From Bacteroidota bacterium (GTDB lineage Bacteria > Bacteroidota > Ignavibacteria > UBA10030 > UBA8401): DNA of 64,000 bases. A program made the position numbers and the translations under genes. The notes under the pieces are model-generated. The model was not told the DNA's origin and did no database searches. It was given only the letters and a program-made list of their open reading frames with translations. Position 1 is the first letter of the stretch. Each line of letters begins with the position of its first letter. This document shows positions 36,798 to 46,702 of the stretch, in pieces. Location: assembly GCA_035506275.1 (NCBI GenBank), contig DATJPT010000003.1, forward strand, positions 62,001 to 126,000. Direction: 5' to 3'.

Positions 36798-37027
36798 AAG
36801 CTATCTCAGTATTATGTCGCTTCATCCTTCCCAACGGGTCTGCGACCCGCAGGGTCGTTGACGATGCGCTCACTTCGTTCGCTTGCTCCCCGAAGGGGTC
36901 CTTTGGGGACAGGATGAACCGCCGATGTGTTCACCCTGAGCAAGTCCCCCAACGGTCGCCGAACAAAAGCGACTCTTTGAGGGGACGTGCCGAAGGGTCA
37001 ATCTAATTTCATTGTTGAGATAGTTTC
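36797..37027. repeat. Dispersed repeat element, copy 1, with terminal inverted repeats
   Basis: GAAGCTATCTCA (36797-36808) and TGAGATAGTTTC (37016-37027) are inverted repeats matching at 11 of 12 positions. Inside, 36820-36918 resembles 51037-51145: both open CTTCATCCTTCCCAACGGG, contain GCAGG.TCGTTGA.GATGCGCTC, and close GGACAGGATGA. The inner block is itself bounded by TCATCCT/AGGATGA. No ORF fits a transposase, so this would be a non-autonomous, MITE-like or REP-like element. It fills the gap between E1 beta and E2. Confidence 0.65.
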
Positions 37028-37060
37028 TAGCAAGACCATCGAACAGAATCGAGACCACGT

Positions 37061-38335
37061 ATGGCCATAGTCGACGTTATCATGCCCCAAATGGGGGAAA
37101 GCATTGCCGAGGGGACGATCACCAAATGGTATAAGAAGGTGGGGGACAAGATCGCCAAGGATGAGACCTTGCTCGAGATCAGCACGGATAAGGTCGATTC
37201 TGAGATCCCTTCGCCTTCGTCAGGACTCGTTGCGGAACTCCTCTTTCCAGAACAGAAGACCGTCGATGTTCATACTGTCATTGCGAGAATTCAAACCGAT
37301 GTCCATGCTCCATTGGTGCAAGGTCATGGAAACATCGAGTTAGGCAGCCAGGGCGCCAAGCCTGAAGTTGCTCGATCGGCTCAATCGACTCATGCTCAGT
37401 CTGGAACCCAACCGGCAGCGGTCGGACAGCACATCTCGACCGACGCCGGCAGATTTTTTTCACCCCTTGTCCTGAACATAGCACGGACGGAAGGGATCTC
37501 ATTAAGTGAGTTGGAGGGGATTTCCGGAACCGGAGCAAACGACCGGGTCACGAAGAAAGATATCTTAGACTACGTCGAACGGAAGAAATCGAACCGGGCA
37601 CCGGCTGCGGCAAGGACCTCAACGCCCTCCTCGCCTTCAACCGGGATTGAAATCATCAAGATGGATTCGATGCGGAAGGCCATCGCCGAGCACATGGTGC
37701 GAAGCGTCCATACTTCGGCACATGTCGGTTCGGTCACAGAAGCGGACGTTTCAAAGATCGTCGCATTCAGGGAAAAGCACAAAGCCGAGTTTGAACGGCG
37801 GGAAGGCTTCAAGCTTACGTTCACGCCGTTCTTCGTCGATGTGGTCGTCAAAGCGATCAAAGATTTTCCCATGCTCAACGCTTCGGTTGACGGCGATTCG
37901 ATCCTGATCCGAAAAGACGTCAACATCGGAGTTGCTGTTGCGCTGGAAAATGGCTTAATTGTTCCTGTCGTCAAGCATGCGGACGGTAAAGATCTTATCG
38001 GACTTGCCCGTGCGGTGAACGATCTGTCGAACCGCGCACGGACGAAAAAGCTCTTGCCCGAAGATGTCCAGGGGGGAACGTTTACGATCACCAACCCCGG
38101 CATTTTCGGTAACCTGTTCGGGTTCCCGATCATCAACCAGCCGCAAGTTGCCATACTCGGTGTGGGTGCCATTAAGAAGCGGCCGATCGTTGTTAATGAT
38201 GCGATCGCCATTCGCTCCATGGTGTATATCTCCATGTCGTACGACCACAGGATCATCGACGGCGCCCTTGGGGGGATGTTTTTGCAGCGGCTCGTGGAGC
38301 ATTTGGAGAATTTTGACGTGAGCAAAGGTGTTTAA
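37061..38335 (+). CDS. 2-oxoacid dehydrogenase E2 acyltransferase
   Basis: A 424-residue E2 with one N-terminal lipoyl domain (Lys44 in [10 protein letters not shown]), a peripheral-subunit-binding domain around 130-172, and the catalytic domain whose active-site motif is YDHRIIDG near the C-terminus. It follows the E1 alpha/beta pair 34752-36797 and is the natural core of that complex. The lipoyl motif TDKVDSE is the form seen in branched-chain and succinyl-type E2s rather than PDH E2. Confidence 0.88.
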   Translation: MAIVDVIMPQMGESIAEGTITKWYKKVGDKIAKDETLLEISTDKVDSEIPSPSSGLVAELLFPEQKTVDVHTVIARIQTDVHAPLVQGHGNIELGSQGAKPEVARSAQSTHAQSGTQPAAVGQHISTDAGRFFSPLVLNIARTEGISLSELEGISGTGANDRVTKKDILDYVERKKSNRAPAAARTSTPSSPSTGIEIIKMDSMRKAIAEHMVRSVHTSAHVGSVTEADVSKIVAFREKHKAEFERREGFKLTFTPFFVDVVVKAIKDFPMLNASVDGDSILIRKDVNIGVAVALENGLIVPVVKHADGKDLIGLARAVNDLSNRARTKKLLPEDVQGGTFTITNPGIFGNLFGFPIINQPQVAILGVGAIKKRPIVVNDAIAIRSMVYISMSYDHRIIDGALGGMFLQRLVEHLENFDVSKGV

Positions 38336-38340
38336 GCGCG

Positions 38341-39210
38341 ATGGAAACGATTATCCATGAAATAGAAGTGAAACGTCCCCGGAAGCCGGAATGGCTGAAG
38401 GCCCGCGTACCCGGCGGAGAAAATTATTCGCGGTTGAAAAGTTTGATCGACGGAAACCGCCTGCACACCGTGTGCGAGGAAGCCCGCTGCCCGAACATGG
38501 GGGAATGCTGGAATTCGGGGACCGCAACGTTCATGATCCTCGGCGACACGTGCACGCGAAGCTGCGGTTTCTGCGCCGTGAAAACCGGACGCGCCGAATT
38601 TCTTGACAAGGATGAGCCGCGCCGCGTCGGCGAGGCGGTCGAGGTCATGAACCTCCGGCATGCGGTCATCACGTCGGTCAATCGCGACGAGCTGTTCGAC
38701 GGTGGAGCGCAGATTTTCGCCGACACGATCCGGGAGATCCGGAGCCGCGTACCGGCATGCCGCATCGAAGTGCTTATTCCGGATTTTATGGGAAACGAAA
38801 CGGCGCTGAACATCGTCCTCGACGCTCAGCCTGACATACTCAACCACAATACGGAAACGGTTCCGCGGCTCTATAAGACAGTCCGTCCTCAAGCCCACTA
38901 TAATCGCTCGCTCGAGCTGCTTTTTCGCGCGAAGCAGAAAGGATTCCTGACGAAATCCGGCTTGATGCTCGGGCTCGGGGAAACGATGGAAGAAGTGGTC
39001 GAGACGATGAGCGATCTCCGCGGGGTCGAGTGCGACATCCTGACGCTCGGCCAGTACCTGCAGCCGACGGCGGCGCACCTCCCCGTTGAGCGCTATGTCC
39101 ATCCAGAAGAATTTACGCGGCTGAAAAAACAGGGGCTCGAAATGGGATTCCGCTACATCGAATCGGGGCCGCTCGTCCGCAGTTCCTACCATGCGGCTGA
39201 CCAAGTGTAA
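38341..39210 (+). CDS. lipA: Lipoyl synthase LipA
   Basis: Radical SAM enzyme inserting sulfur into octanoyl groups, 289 residues. Auxiliary cluster cysteines are in [12 protein letters not shown] and the radical SAM cluster in CTRSCGFC; the C-terminal RSSYHA motif is present. Five bases after the E2 gene, so probably co-transcribed with the complexes whose E2s it modifies. Confidence 0.95.
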   Translation: METIIHEIEVKRPRKPEWLKARVPGGENYSRLKSLIDGNRLHTVCEEARCPNMGECWNSGTATFMILGDTCTRSCGFCAVKTGRAEFLDKDEPRRVGEAVEVMNLRHAVITSVNRDELFDGGAQIFADTIREIRSRVPACRIEVLIPDFMGNETALNIVLDAQPDILNHNTETVPRLYKTVRPQAHYNRSLELLFRAKQKGFLTKSGLMLGLGETMEEVVETMSDLRGVECDILTLGQYLQPTAAHLPVERYVHPEEFTRLKKQGLEMGFRYIESGPLVRSSYHAADQV

Positions 39211-39232
39211 TATTTTATCATAAGGAGAATGA

Positions 39233-40258
39233 ATGGCAACGGCAACACTGAAAAAAGAATCAAAGGAAGGTAAGGCGAATCGCTGGAAGAATCTCGGATT
39301 ATCCAACGCAAAGCTCATCGACTTGTACCGTCAGATGCTTCTCATCCGCAGGTTCGAAGAGCGCTCGGCGCAGGAGTATGGAAAAAGTAAAATCGGCGGC
39401 TTCTGCCATTTGTATATCGGTCAGGAAGCGGTCGGCGTCGGCGCCATTGCTGCGCTTCGCGAGGACGATTATATTTTCTCCGCGTACCGCGACCACGGGC
39501 ATGCGATCGCACGGGGGATGGACCCGAAGGCAATTATGGCAGAGCTGTTCGGCAAGTTCACCGGCTGTTCGAAAGGCATCGGCGGTTCGATGCACATGTT
39601 CGATGCGGCAAAAGGCTTTATGGGAGGTTATGGAATCGTCGGGGGCCATGTGCCGCTCGCATCGGGAACAGCCTTTGCATCCAAGTATCTCGGAAAAGAT
39701 TCGGTGACAATCTGTTTCTTCGGCGAGGCGGCCGCGAACCAGGGGGTCTTTCATGAGACACTTAACCTGGCAGCCCTGTGGAAGCTCCCCGTTGTTTTCA
39801 TCTGCGAAAACAATCGTTTCGGAATGGGGACTGCGGTCGAACGATCGACGGCGGTGTGGGACATTTATCAGAAGGCATCGGCGTACGACATGACACGGCA
39901 GTGGGTGGATGGCATGGATGTGCTGGAAATGTACCGCGTCGTAAAGGAAGCAGTTGACCGCGCCCGCAAATCAAGCCTTCCGACGATGCTGGAGGCCCGG
40001 ACCTACCGATTCAGAGGGCACTCGATGTCCGACCCGATCCACGGCCATTACCGGACGAAAGAGGAGGTCGAAGAGCAAAAGAAAAGCGACCCGATTCCGG
40101 CATTCGGCCATGAGTTGCTTGATGCGGGGATCCTCAGCCAATCGGTCATCGATGAGATGGAGTTGGAGATCAAGAAGATCGTCGATGAATCGGTCGAATT
40201 CGCCGAGCACAGCCCCGAGCCGCCGGCCGATTTTTTGTATGAAAACGTCTACGTTTAA
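39233..40258 (+). CDS. pdhA: Pyruvate dehydrogenase E1 alpha subunit
   Basis: A 341-residue E1 alpha of the PDH type: GGSMHMF, the TPP motif GEAAANQGVFHE with ICENNRFGMGT, and the phosphorylation-loop-like RFRGHSMSDP. These are the features that separate PDH alpha subunits from branched-chain ones. TAAGGAGAA precedes the ATG. First gene of an E1 alpha/E1 beta/E2 set. Confidence 0.9.
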   Translation: MATATLKKESKEGKANRWKNLGLSNAKLIDLYRQMLLIRRFEERSAQEYGKSKIGGFCHLYIGQEAVGVGAIAALREDDYIFSAYRDHGHAIARGMDPKAIMAELFGKFTGCSKGIGGSMHMFDAAKGFMGGYGIVGGHVPLASGTAFASKYLGKDSVTICFFGEAAANQGVFHETLNLAALWKLPVVFICENNRFGMGTAVERSTAVWDIYQKASAYDMTRQWVDGMDVLEMYRVVKEAVDRARKSSLPTMLEARTYRFRGHSMSDPIHGHYRTKEEVEEQKKSDPIPAFGHELLDAGILSQSVIDEMELEIKKIVDESVEFAEHSPEPPADFLYENVYV

Positions 40259-40280
40259 TTTTGAAAAGGATGAATGAAGT

Positions 40281-41258
40281 ATGGCAGTGATTGCATTTCG
40301 TGAAGCGTTGAACCAGGCAATGTGCGAAGAAATGGAGCGCGACTCCAACGTCTTTTTGATGGGGGAGGAGGTCGGACAGTATCAAGGCGCATACAAGGTG
40401 AGCCAGGGAATGCTGCAGAAGTTCGGCGAGAAAAGAGTTATCGACACCCCGATCACGGAAGCCGGCTTTGCCGGTCTCGGCATCGGAGCGGCGATGGTGG
40501 GCCTCCGGCCCATCGTGGAGATGATGACGTGGAATTTCGCCATCCTGGCGTTCGACCAGCTGTTCAATAATGCCGCCAAGATCCGGTACATGTCCGCCGG
40601 ACAATTCAAGGTTCCGATCGTGGTCCGCGGCCCGTCCGGCGCGGCGCATGCGCTGGCATCGCAGCACTCGCAATCGCTCGAATCGATGCTCGCACACGTT
40701 CCCGGTTTGATCGTGATCATGCCTTCGACGCCCGCGGACGGAAAAGGGTTGCTGAAGTCGGCGATCCGGGACGACAACCCGGTGATGTTCATGGAAAGCG
40801 AGATGATGTACGGGCATAAAGGAGAAGTTCCGGAAGAAGAGTATACGATTCCGATCGGCGTCGGAGACATCAAACGCAAAGGAGAGCATGTGACGATCGT
40901 CGCGTGGTCGAAGATGCTTCACGTCTCTCTTGCCGCGGCCGACGAATTGATGAAGGAGGGGATCGAAGCCGAAGTCATCGATCCTCGCACCATCCGTCCT
41001 CTGGACGAAGACCTCATCATCAATTCGGTCAAGAAAACAAACCGATGCGTGATCGTTGAGGAAGCATGGCCGTTCGCGTCCGTCGGAGCCGAGATCTCGA
41101 GCCGCGTCTACACCAAGGCCTTCGATTATCTCGATGCACCGATCGAGCGATTAACCGGAGCCGACATTCCGATGCCGTATGCGACGAACCTCGAGAGGCA
41201 GGCGCTGCCAAGTCCGGCAAAGGTCATCGCGGCTGTTAAAAAAGTTCTCTATCGGTAA
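40281..41258 (+). CDS. pdhB: Pyruvate dehydrogenase E1 beta subunit
   Basis: A 325-residue beta subunit with MGEEVGQYQGAYKVSQG, the RVIDTPITEAGF stretch and GPSGAAHALASQHSQ, all typical of PdhB. It forms the alpha2beta2 E1 with the preceding gene, 22 bases away. Confidence 0.91.
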   Translation: MAVIAFREALNQAMCEEMERDSNVFLMGEEVGQYQGAYKVSQGMLQKFGEKRVIDTPITEAGFAGLGIGAAMVGLRPIVEMMTWNFAILAFDQLFNNAAKIRYMSAGQFKVPIVVRGPSGAAHALASQHSQSLESMLAHVPGLIVIMPSTPADGKGLLKSAIRDDNPVMFMESEMMYGHKGEVPEEEYTIPIGVGDIKRKGEHVTIVAWSKMLHVSLAAADELMKEGIEAEVIDPRTIRPLDEDLIINSVKKTNRCVIVEEAWPFASVGAEISSRVYTKAFDYLDAPIERLTGADIPMPYATNLERQALPSPAKVIAAVKKVLYR

Positions 41259-41287
41259 AAGCAATTTCACAACGGGAAAGCAAAAAG

Positions 41288-42514
41288 ATGGCGACCAAAA
41301 TAGCAATGCCGAAACTCAGCGACACCATGGAAGAAGGGATCATTCTCAAGTGGCTGAAGAAGGAAGGCGATCCAGTCAAGCAAGGAGAGATCATCGCCGA
41401 GGTCCAGACCGATAAGGCCGACATGGAACTCGAAGCCTACGATACCGGCGTGTTGAGAAAGATCTTTATCCCCGAAGGGAAAGGAGCCGCCGTCGGCAAG
41501 CCGATCGCGATTATCGGCTCTGCTTCGGAAGACATCTCCGCGCTGCTCGTGGAAAGTCCAGCTCCAAGCGCGGGGCACGGTGCGCCTGCAAGCGCTCCGC
41601 CGCCTCCGAAACCAGCAGAGGAGATGCACGCTGCGCCGTCCGTCGCTTCTGCATCGCCGGGAGGGGGAGACGGACGGATAAAAGTTTCTCCGTTGGCGAA
41701 GGCCATTGCGGCGCAGAACAAAATAGACCTGCACGCCATCAACGGTTCCGGTCCGATGGGACGCATTGTGAAGAAAGACCTCGAAGCATCCCTTTCCAGA
41801 CTCTCCGGACGTCCTTCGCGGACGTACGCTCCGGGCACGACCAAGGAATTCCCTGTTTCGCTGATGCGCAAGACGATCGCCAAAAGGCTGGTCGAGAGCA
41901 AGACGACCGCGCCGCACTTCTATGTGACGTATGACGTTGATATGAAACGGGCGATCGATTTTCGGAATTCGCTGAACACCGGCGGCGATGTGAAAGTGAG
42001 TTTCAACGACATTATCGTCAAGGCATGCGCGTACGCACTTCGCAATCACCCTAAGGTCAATTCGACCTTCACGCCTGAAAAGATCATCCAACATGGAGCG
42101 ATCAACGTCGGCGTCGCCGTTGCGATCGACGACGGTCTGATCACGCCGGTGATCCGCAACACGGACATGAAAACTCTTTTCGAGATCGCCGGCGAATCGA
42201 AAGAACTGGCGGCGAAGGCTCGCGAAAAGAAACTGAAGCCCGAAGAATTCAGCGGTGGGACATTTACCGTGAGTAACCTCGGCATGCTCGGAGTCGAAGA
42301 GTTCGCTGCGATCATCAATCCCCCCGAAGCGGCCATTCTCGCGGTGGGCGCGATCACTGAAACGCCGGTAGCGGAAAACGGGCATGTAGTTGTCGGGAAC
42401 CGGATGAAGCTGACCCTTTCGTGCGACCACCGTGTCGTGGACGGGGCAATCGGCGCAGAGTTTATGCAGGAAGTAAAGGCCAACCTCGAAAACCCCTGGA
42501 AGCTCGTCCTGTGA
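41288..42514 (+). CDS. pdhC: Pyruvate dehydrogenase E2 acetyltransferase
   Basis: A 408-residue E2 with one lipoyl domain (Lys43 in TDKADMELEA), an Ala/Pro-rich linker (about 85-120), a subunit-binding domain near 125-165 and a catalytic domain with CDHRVVDG. TDKADMELE and the short lipoyl opening MPKLSDTMEEG are the PDH E2 form. No E3 gene lies next to this set, so LpdA at 30503 is the likely partner. Confidence 0.91.
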   Translation: MATKIAMPKLSDTMEEGIILKWLKKEGDPVKQGEIIAEVQTDKADMELEAYDTGVLRKIFIPEGKGAAVGKPIAIIGSASEDISALLVESPAPSAGHGAPASAPPPPKPAEEMHAAPSVASASPGGGDGRIKVSPLAKAIAAQNKIDLHAINGSGPMGRIVKKDLEASLSRLSGRPSRTYAPGTTKEFPVSLMRKTIAKRLVESKTTAPHFYVTYDVDMKRAIDFRNSLNTGGDVKVSFNDIIVKACAYALRNHPKVNSTFTPEKIIQHGAINVGVAVAIDDGLITPVIRNTDMKTLFEIAGESKELAAKAREKKLKPEEFSGGTFTVSNLGMLGVEEFAAIINPPEAAILAVGAITETPVAENGHVVVGNRMKLTLSCDHRVVDGAIGAEFMQEVKANLENPWKLVL

Positions 42515-42522
42515 TTTTCCAA

Positions 42523-42539
42523 AAAAAGCCTTGCTTTTT
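42523..42539 (+). terminator. Terminator after pdhC
   Basis: AAAAAGC (42523-42529) pairs with GCTTTTT (42533-42539) across a three-base loop, eight bases after the stop codon. The 3' arm doubles as the T-run and overlaps the -35 box of the ribosomal operon promoter. Confidence 0.55.
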
Positions 42540-42559
42540 CGACGTATTTGGCGTAAATT
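42531..42559 (+). promoter_or_regulatory. Promoter of the rplM-rpsI operon
   Basis: TTGCTT (42531-42536), a 17-base spacer and TAAATT (42554-42559), 41 bases before the L13 start. Same shape as the other promoters here. Its -35 box lies inside the terminator of the previous operon. Confidence 0.6.
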
Positions 42560-42600
42560 TAAAAGCTTCATAATTTTGAACATTGAACCGTGGAGGTTTT

Positions 42601-43050
42601 GTGGCTTTCGGAGATAAAAGCACGTATTTCTATAAACAGAGCGAAATCGAACAAAAGTGGTATCTTGTCGACGCTCAGGGGCAAACGCTCGGAAGAATTG
42701 CGACGCAAGTGGCAAAAATTCTTCGCGGAAAACACAAACCCGCATTCACGCCGAATATCGATGCGGGCGATTTCGTCATCGTTGTGAACGCGGAGAAAGT
42801 CAAAGTGACCGGGAAGCGCACCGATATGAAGGAGTATTTCCATTACACCGGCTATCCCGGCGGCGCCGTTTTTGAGAGCTTCAAAGATGTCTTGAAGAAG
42901 AATCCTCAGAGGGTCATTGAGCATGCCGTGAAAGGGATGCTTCCGCACAACCGGTTGGGGAAACGCATCATTAAGAAATTGAAGGTATACACCGGAACCG
43001 AGCATCCGCACGGGGCGCAGAAGCCTGAAGCTCTGGCGGTGAAGAATTAA
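42601..43050 (+). CDS. rplM: Ribosomal protein L13
   Basis: Large-subunit protein, 149 residues. The body [19 protein letters not shown] and the [14 protein letters not shown] motif are diagnostic. GTG 42601 is chosen because TGGAGG lies four bases upstream; TTG 42583 would place that site inside the gene. Begins the conserved L13-S9 pair. Confidence 0.95.
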   Translation: MAFGDKSTYFYKQSEIEQKWYLVDAQGQTLGRIATQVAKILRGKHKPAFTPNIDAGDFVIVVNAEKVKVTGKRTDMKEYFHYTGYPGGAVFESFKDVLKKNPQRVIEHAVKGMLPHNRLGKRIIKKLKVYTGTEHPHGAQKPEALAVKN

Positions 43051-43076
43051 TTCATTATCGAGATTGAAGGAAGAGA

Positions 43077-43469
43077 ATGCCTCAGCACAATATTACCGCA
43101 GTCGGACGACGCAAAACTTCTGTAGCCCGGGTGATCCTGAAAGCCGGATCCGGGGTGATCGTTGTGAACAAACAGCCGTTTGAAAAATACTTTCCGCAGG
43201 AAATTTACCGGGCGAATATCACGAAGCCGTTCGCCGTTACTGAAACCGCCGGCAAGTACGATGCTGCAGTGACCGTTGAAGGAGGGGGAGCAGCCGGCCA
43301 AGCCGGCGCAGTCCGCCTTGGCATTGCGCGCGCCCTGGTCGAGGCCAGCGATGAATACCGCAGTTCGCTGCGGACCCATTCGCTCCTGACCCGCGACCCG
43401 CGCATGGTCGAGCGAAAAAAATACGGACAGAAGAAAGCCCGTAAACGATTTCAATTTTCTAAACGGTAG
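43077..43469 (+). CDS. rpsI: Ribosomal protein S9
   Basis: Small-subunit protein, 130 residues, ending in the conserved [12 protein letters not shown] tail that reaches the P-site tRNA. The [10 protein letters not shown] opening is also typical. 26 bases after rplM. Confidence 0.96.
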   Translation: MPQHNITAVGRRKTSVARVILKAGSGVIVVNKQPFEKYFPQEIYRANITKPFAVTETAGKYDAAVTVEGGGAAGQAGAVRLGIARALVEASDEYRSSLRTHSLLTRDPRMVERKKYGQKKARKRFQFSKR

Positions 43470-43478
43470 CAGGGTGCC

Positions 43479-43565
43479 GGCGGACCGGTTTCTGTCCGCC
43501 CTCCTCTGTGCCGCTCTATCAAGCATACTTTCCGACTTATACGGAAGTGTGGCGCTTCGGCGCCA
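43479..43565 (+). promoter_or_regulatory. Structured leader of rpsB
   Basis: Three hairpins lie between rpsI and rpsB: GGCGGAC/GTCCGCC (43479-43485/43494-43500), ACTTTCCG/CGGAAGT with one bulged base (43527-43549), and TGGCGC-TTCG-GCGCCA (43550-43565), a very stable UUCG tetraloop stem. The first could end the rplM-rpsI transcript, though no T-run follows. The last two are plausible parts of an autoregulatory leader; S2 leaders are known in other bacteria, but I cannot match this one to a described family. Confidence 0.45.
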
Positions 43566-43619
43566 TCCCGGACGAGGATGACGAAAGTAGAAGACTAAAA
43601 CTAACCATAAAGGAAGACC

Positions 43620-44405
43620 ATGCCACGTGTAGAACTCGCCGACCTCCTCGGTGCGGGCGCCCATTTCGGGCACCTCACCCGCCGCTGGAATCCCAAGATG
43701 AAGCCGTACATTTTTATGGAGCGCAACGGGATTCATATCATCGACCTTAAGAAATCGCAGGAATTGCTGGAAGCGGCGTGCAACGCCATTGCCACCATCG
43801 CCGCCGAAGGGAAAAAGATCCTCTTTGTCGGGACGAAGAAACAAGCCAAGGACGTCATCCTCGAAGAAGCAAAGCGCTGCAACCAGTACTATATCAGCGA
43901 GCGTTGGCTCGGCGGGGCGTTGACGAATTTCACGACGATCAGAAAGAGCGTGAAGAGGCTGACCAATATCGAAAAGATGGAATCGGACGGCACGTTCGAG
44001 AAGATCACGAAAAAAGAAGGGCTTTTCCTTACGCGCGAAAAAGATAAGCTGAGCAAGACGCTTTCCGGCGTCGTCGAGATGACGCGTTTGCCGGGGGCGC
44101 TGTTCGTCGTCGACGTGAAGAAGGAAGCGATCGCAGTAAAAGAAGCGCGGCGGCTCGGGATCCCCGTCTTTGCCATTGTCGATACGAATTGCGATCCGGA
44201 CGAGATCAATTACATCATCCCCGCGAACGACGACGCGCTCAAGACGGTGCAGGTGATTACGCACGCGGTTGCCAATGCGATTCTGGAAGGAACGGAACGA
44301 GCAAAAGCGCGCCAGCAGGAAGTGGCTGAAGAACATGAGAAGCATGAAGAACCCGAAACTCCCGTCAGCAAAGAAGAAACGGCGAAGATCGAAGAGAAAG
44401 AATAA
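43620..44405 (+). CDS. rpsB: Ribosomal protein S2
   Basis: A 261-residue S2. [20 protein letters not shown] and the [10 protein letters not shown] motif are characteristic. The C-terminus has a charged Glu/Lys extension of about 35 residues beyond the conserved core. Followed by tsf, the usual arrangement. Confidence 0.96.
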   Translation: MPRVELADLLGAGAHFGHLTRRWNPKMKPYIFMERNGIHIIDLKKSQELLEAACNAIATIAAEGKKILFVGTKKQAKDVILEEAKRCNQYYISERWLGGALTNFTTIRKSVKRLTNIEKMESDGTFEKITKKEGLFLTREKDKLSKTLSGVVEMTRLPGALFVVDVKKEAIAVKEARRLGIPVFAIVDTNCDPDEINYIIPANDDALKTVQVITHAVANAILEGTERAKARQQEVAEEHEKHEEPETPVSKEETAKIEEKE

Positions 44406-44446
44406 CATTCATTTTATCCTCCAAAGCAGAGAAGAGAAAAAGCAGT

Positions 44447-45310
44447 ATGGCTATTACGAGTGAAGCAGTAAAAAAATTACGCGAAAAAACCGGCGCCGGC
44501 ATGATGGATTGCAAAAAAGCTCTCGAAGCGACGAACGGCGACATGGAAAAGGCGATCGAAGTTCTGCGGAAGAAGGGAGCTGCCACCGCCGAGAAGCGTG
44601 CTGACCGGGTTGCGAACCAGGGGATCATCGTGACGAGAGTTGCGAACGGCGGGAAGCTCGGCGTGATCGTGGAGATCAACAGCGAAACCGATTTCGTGGC
44701 GCGGAGCCAGGATTTCATTCAATTCGCGAACGATGTGGCCGCCATTGTCGAACAGAAGACGCCGTCGTCAATCGCCGCGTTGCTCGCCCTTCCATACGGC
44801 GACAAGAAAACGGTCGGGGACGCGTTGTCCGACCTGATCGGAAAGATCGGCGAAAAGCTGGAGATCAAACGGTTCGACATCATCAGGGCCGAGAACAGCG
44901 TCATCGAAGCATACACGCATATGGGGAGCAAGATCGGCGTTCTGGTCGAGCTCGAGACGAACACGGCGTCTCCCGAGGTCAAACTGGTAGCGCGCGATGT
45001 TGCGATGCAGGCCGCCGCGATGAACCCGAGCGTCGTTTCCCGCGAACAGGTGGCGAAGCACGTGGTCGACCAGGAACTCGATATTTACCGCCAGCAGGCG
45101 AAAAACGAAGGGAAGCCGGACCAGGTCGTCGACCGAATCGCCACCGGACGCCTCGAAAAATATTTCCAGGAGGTCGTGCTTCTGGAGCAGAGTTTCATCA
45201 AGGACGCCAGCAAGGTCATCAAGGACGTTCTGCAGGAAGCGTCGTCGAAGCACAACGACAAACTTTCGGTCCGCCAATTCAAGCGTTATCAACTCGGCGA
45301 AGAAAAATAA
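44447..45310 (+). CDS. tsf: Elongation factor Ts
   Basis: Nucleotide exchange factor for EF-Tu, 287 residues. The N-terminal helix motif VKKLREKTGAGMMDCKKAL and the VNSETDFVAR-type segment (EINSETDFVAR) are present. Ends just before a perfect terminator at 45317. Confidence 0.96.
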   Translation: MAITSEAVKKLREKTGAGMMDCKKALEATNGDMEKAIEVLRKKGAATAEKRADRVANQGIIVTRVANGGKLGVIVEINSETDFVARSQDFIQFANDVAAIVEQKTPSSIAALLALPYGDKKTVGDALSDLIGKIGEKLEIKRFDIIRAENSVIEAYTHMGSKIGVLVELETNTASPEVKLVARDVAMQAAAMNPSVVSREQVAKHVVDQELDIYRQQAKNEGKPDQVVDRIATGRLEKYFQEVVLLEQSFIKDASKVIKDVLQEASSKHNDKLSVRQFKRYQLGEEK

Positions 45311-45316
45311 CCGGTA

Positions 45317-45349
45317 AAAGAAAGGTCTCGCGCGAGACCTTTCTTTTTA
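45317..45349 (+). terminator. Terminator after tsf
   Basis: Perfect palindrome with 15-base arms (45317-45331 and 45332-45346; the centre CGCG would form the loop) and a T-run through 45349, six bases after the tsf stop. It begins 48 bases before the pyrH start, so pyrH depends on read-through or an undetected promoter. Confidence 0.88.
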
Positions 45350-45364
45350 TTGCAGAGGAAACAC

Positions 45365-46099
45365 ATGTCGAAGGCAGCGTTCAAGCGGATCATGCTCAAG
45401 CTCAGCGGTGAATCGCTGATGGGCGAACAGGAATACGGGATCGACTCAGAGGTTATCGGGCGCTATGCCGAGGAGATCAAGAGCGTGCAGGAGCTCGGCG
45501 TCCAGATCGGGATCGTGATCGGAGGGGGCAATATCTACCGCGGCATCGAGAACTCGTCGGACGGCATTGACAAAGTGACCGGCGACCACATGGGCATGCT
45601 TGCGACGGTCATCAACGCGCTAGCGCTGCAGAGCGCGCTCGAGCACCACGGCGTGTTCACGCGCTGCCAGACCGCCATCAACATGGAGAGGATTGCCGAG
45701 CCGTTCATCCGGCGCCGCGCGATCCGCCACCTTGAAAAAGGACGGCTGGTGATCTTCGCCGCCGGCACCGGGAATCCGTATTTTACGACGGACACCGCCG
45801 CGGTTCTCCGAGCCATCGAGATCGGAGCCGATGTGATCATCAAGGGAACCCGCGTCGACGGAGTCTATGATTCCGACCCGGAGAAGAATCCATCGGCCAA
45901 ACACTTCCCCCAAATTTCTTACCAGGATGTGCTCCGGAAAGATCTGCGCGTTATGGACATGACTGCGATCACCCTCTGCAAAGAGAATCATCTTCCGATC
46001 GCCATCTTCAATATGAACATTCCTTCGAATTTGCGGAGATTGGTGCTCGGTGAAAAAGTCGGGACCGCGGTGAACGACAGCGCTGCTGCCATCAACTAA
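45365..46099 (+). CDS. pyrH: UMP kinase
   Basis: A 244-residue amino-acid-kinase-fold enzyme phosphorylating [26 protein letters not shown] and [12 protein letters not shown] are conserved. ATG 45365 with GCAGAGGA upstream is preferred to the longer frame, whose start would fall on the terminator boundary. Confidence 0.95.
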   Translation: MSKAAFKRIMLKLSGESLMGEQEYGIDSEVIGRYAEEIKSVQELGVQIGIVIGGGNIYRGIENSSDGIDKVTGDHMGMLATVINALALQSALEHHGVFTRCQTAINMERIAEPFIRRRAIRHLEKGRLVIFAAGTGNPYFTTDTAAVLRAIEIGADVIIKGTRVDGVYDSDPEKNPSAKHFPQISYQDVLRKDLRVMDMTAITLCKENHLPIAIFNMNIPSNLRRLVLGEKVGTAVNDSAAAIN

Positions 46100-46124
46100 T
46101 CCAATACTATCGTTGGGTGAGGCT

Positions 46125-46682
46125 ATGCTAAAACAAATCTTAAGCGACAGCTCGGCGCGAATGCACAAGGCCGTCGATGTCGTGCGCGTTGAACTGACAA
46201 AAATCAGGACGGGAAAAGCGACAACGGCGCTTCTCGATTCGGTGAAAGTAGATTACTACGGCACCATGACGCCGCTGAATCAAGTGGGGAGCGTCAGCGT
46301 TCCGGACGTCCACCTGATCACCATCACTCCGTGGGATAAAGGGATGCTGACGCATATCGAAAAGGCGATCATCGCCGCCAACCTGGGACTGAACCCCGGG
46401 ACGGACGGCACGGTCGTCCGCGTTCCGATCCCGCCGCTCAACGAGGAGCGGCGCAAAGAGCTTGTGAAGCTCGTAAAAAAATTCGGGGAAGAAGGGAAGA
46501 TTGCGATCCGCAACGTCCGCCGCGATACGATCGAGCATCTGAAGAAGGCCGAAAAGGACGAGCACTTTTCCGAAGACGAGCGAAAACGGGGGGAGGCAGA
46601 GGTGCAGAAGTCCACGGACAATCATATCAAGGAAGTCGACGCCCTTCTTGCCGCCAAGGAAAAAGAGATCATGGAAGTTTAA
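46125..46682 (+). CDS. frr: Ribosome recycling factor
   Basis: A 185-residue protein that splits post-termination ribosomes with EF-G. RTGKATTALLDSVKVDYYG and PPLNEERRKELVK are typical. ATG 46125 with GGTGAGG upstream is favoured over TTG 46113. Closes the rplM-frr block. Confidence 0.96.
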   Translation: MLKQILSDSSARMHKAVDVVRVELTKIRTGKATTALLDSVKVDYYGTMTPLNQVGSVSVPDVHLITITPWDKGMLTHIEKAIIAANLGLNPGTDGTVVRVPIPPLNEERRKELVKLVKKFGEEGKIAIRNVRRDTIEHLKKAEKDEHFSEDERKRGEAEVQKSTDNHIKEVDALLAAKEKEIMEV

Positions 46683-46702
46683 CCGCCCTGGTCACCGGAC
46701 GC

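Noticed and set aside
36820..36918. CRISPR or tRNA in the E1 beta-E2 gap
   Set aside because: No regularly spaced direct repeats and no cloverleaf; the content is the dispersed inverted-repeat element.
43508..43750. 80-codon frame between rpsI and rpsB
   Set aside because: It covers the hairpin leader and overlaps rpsB in another frame; composition is not protein-like.
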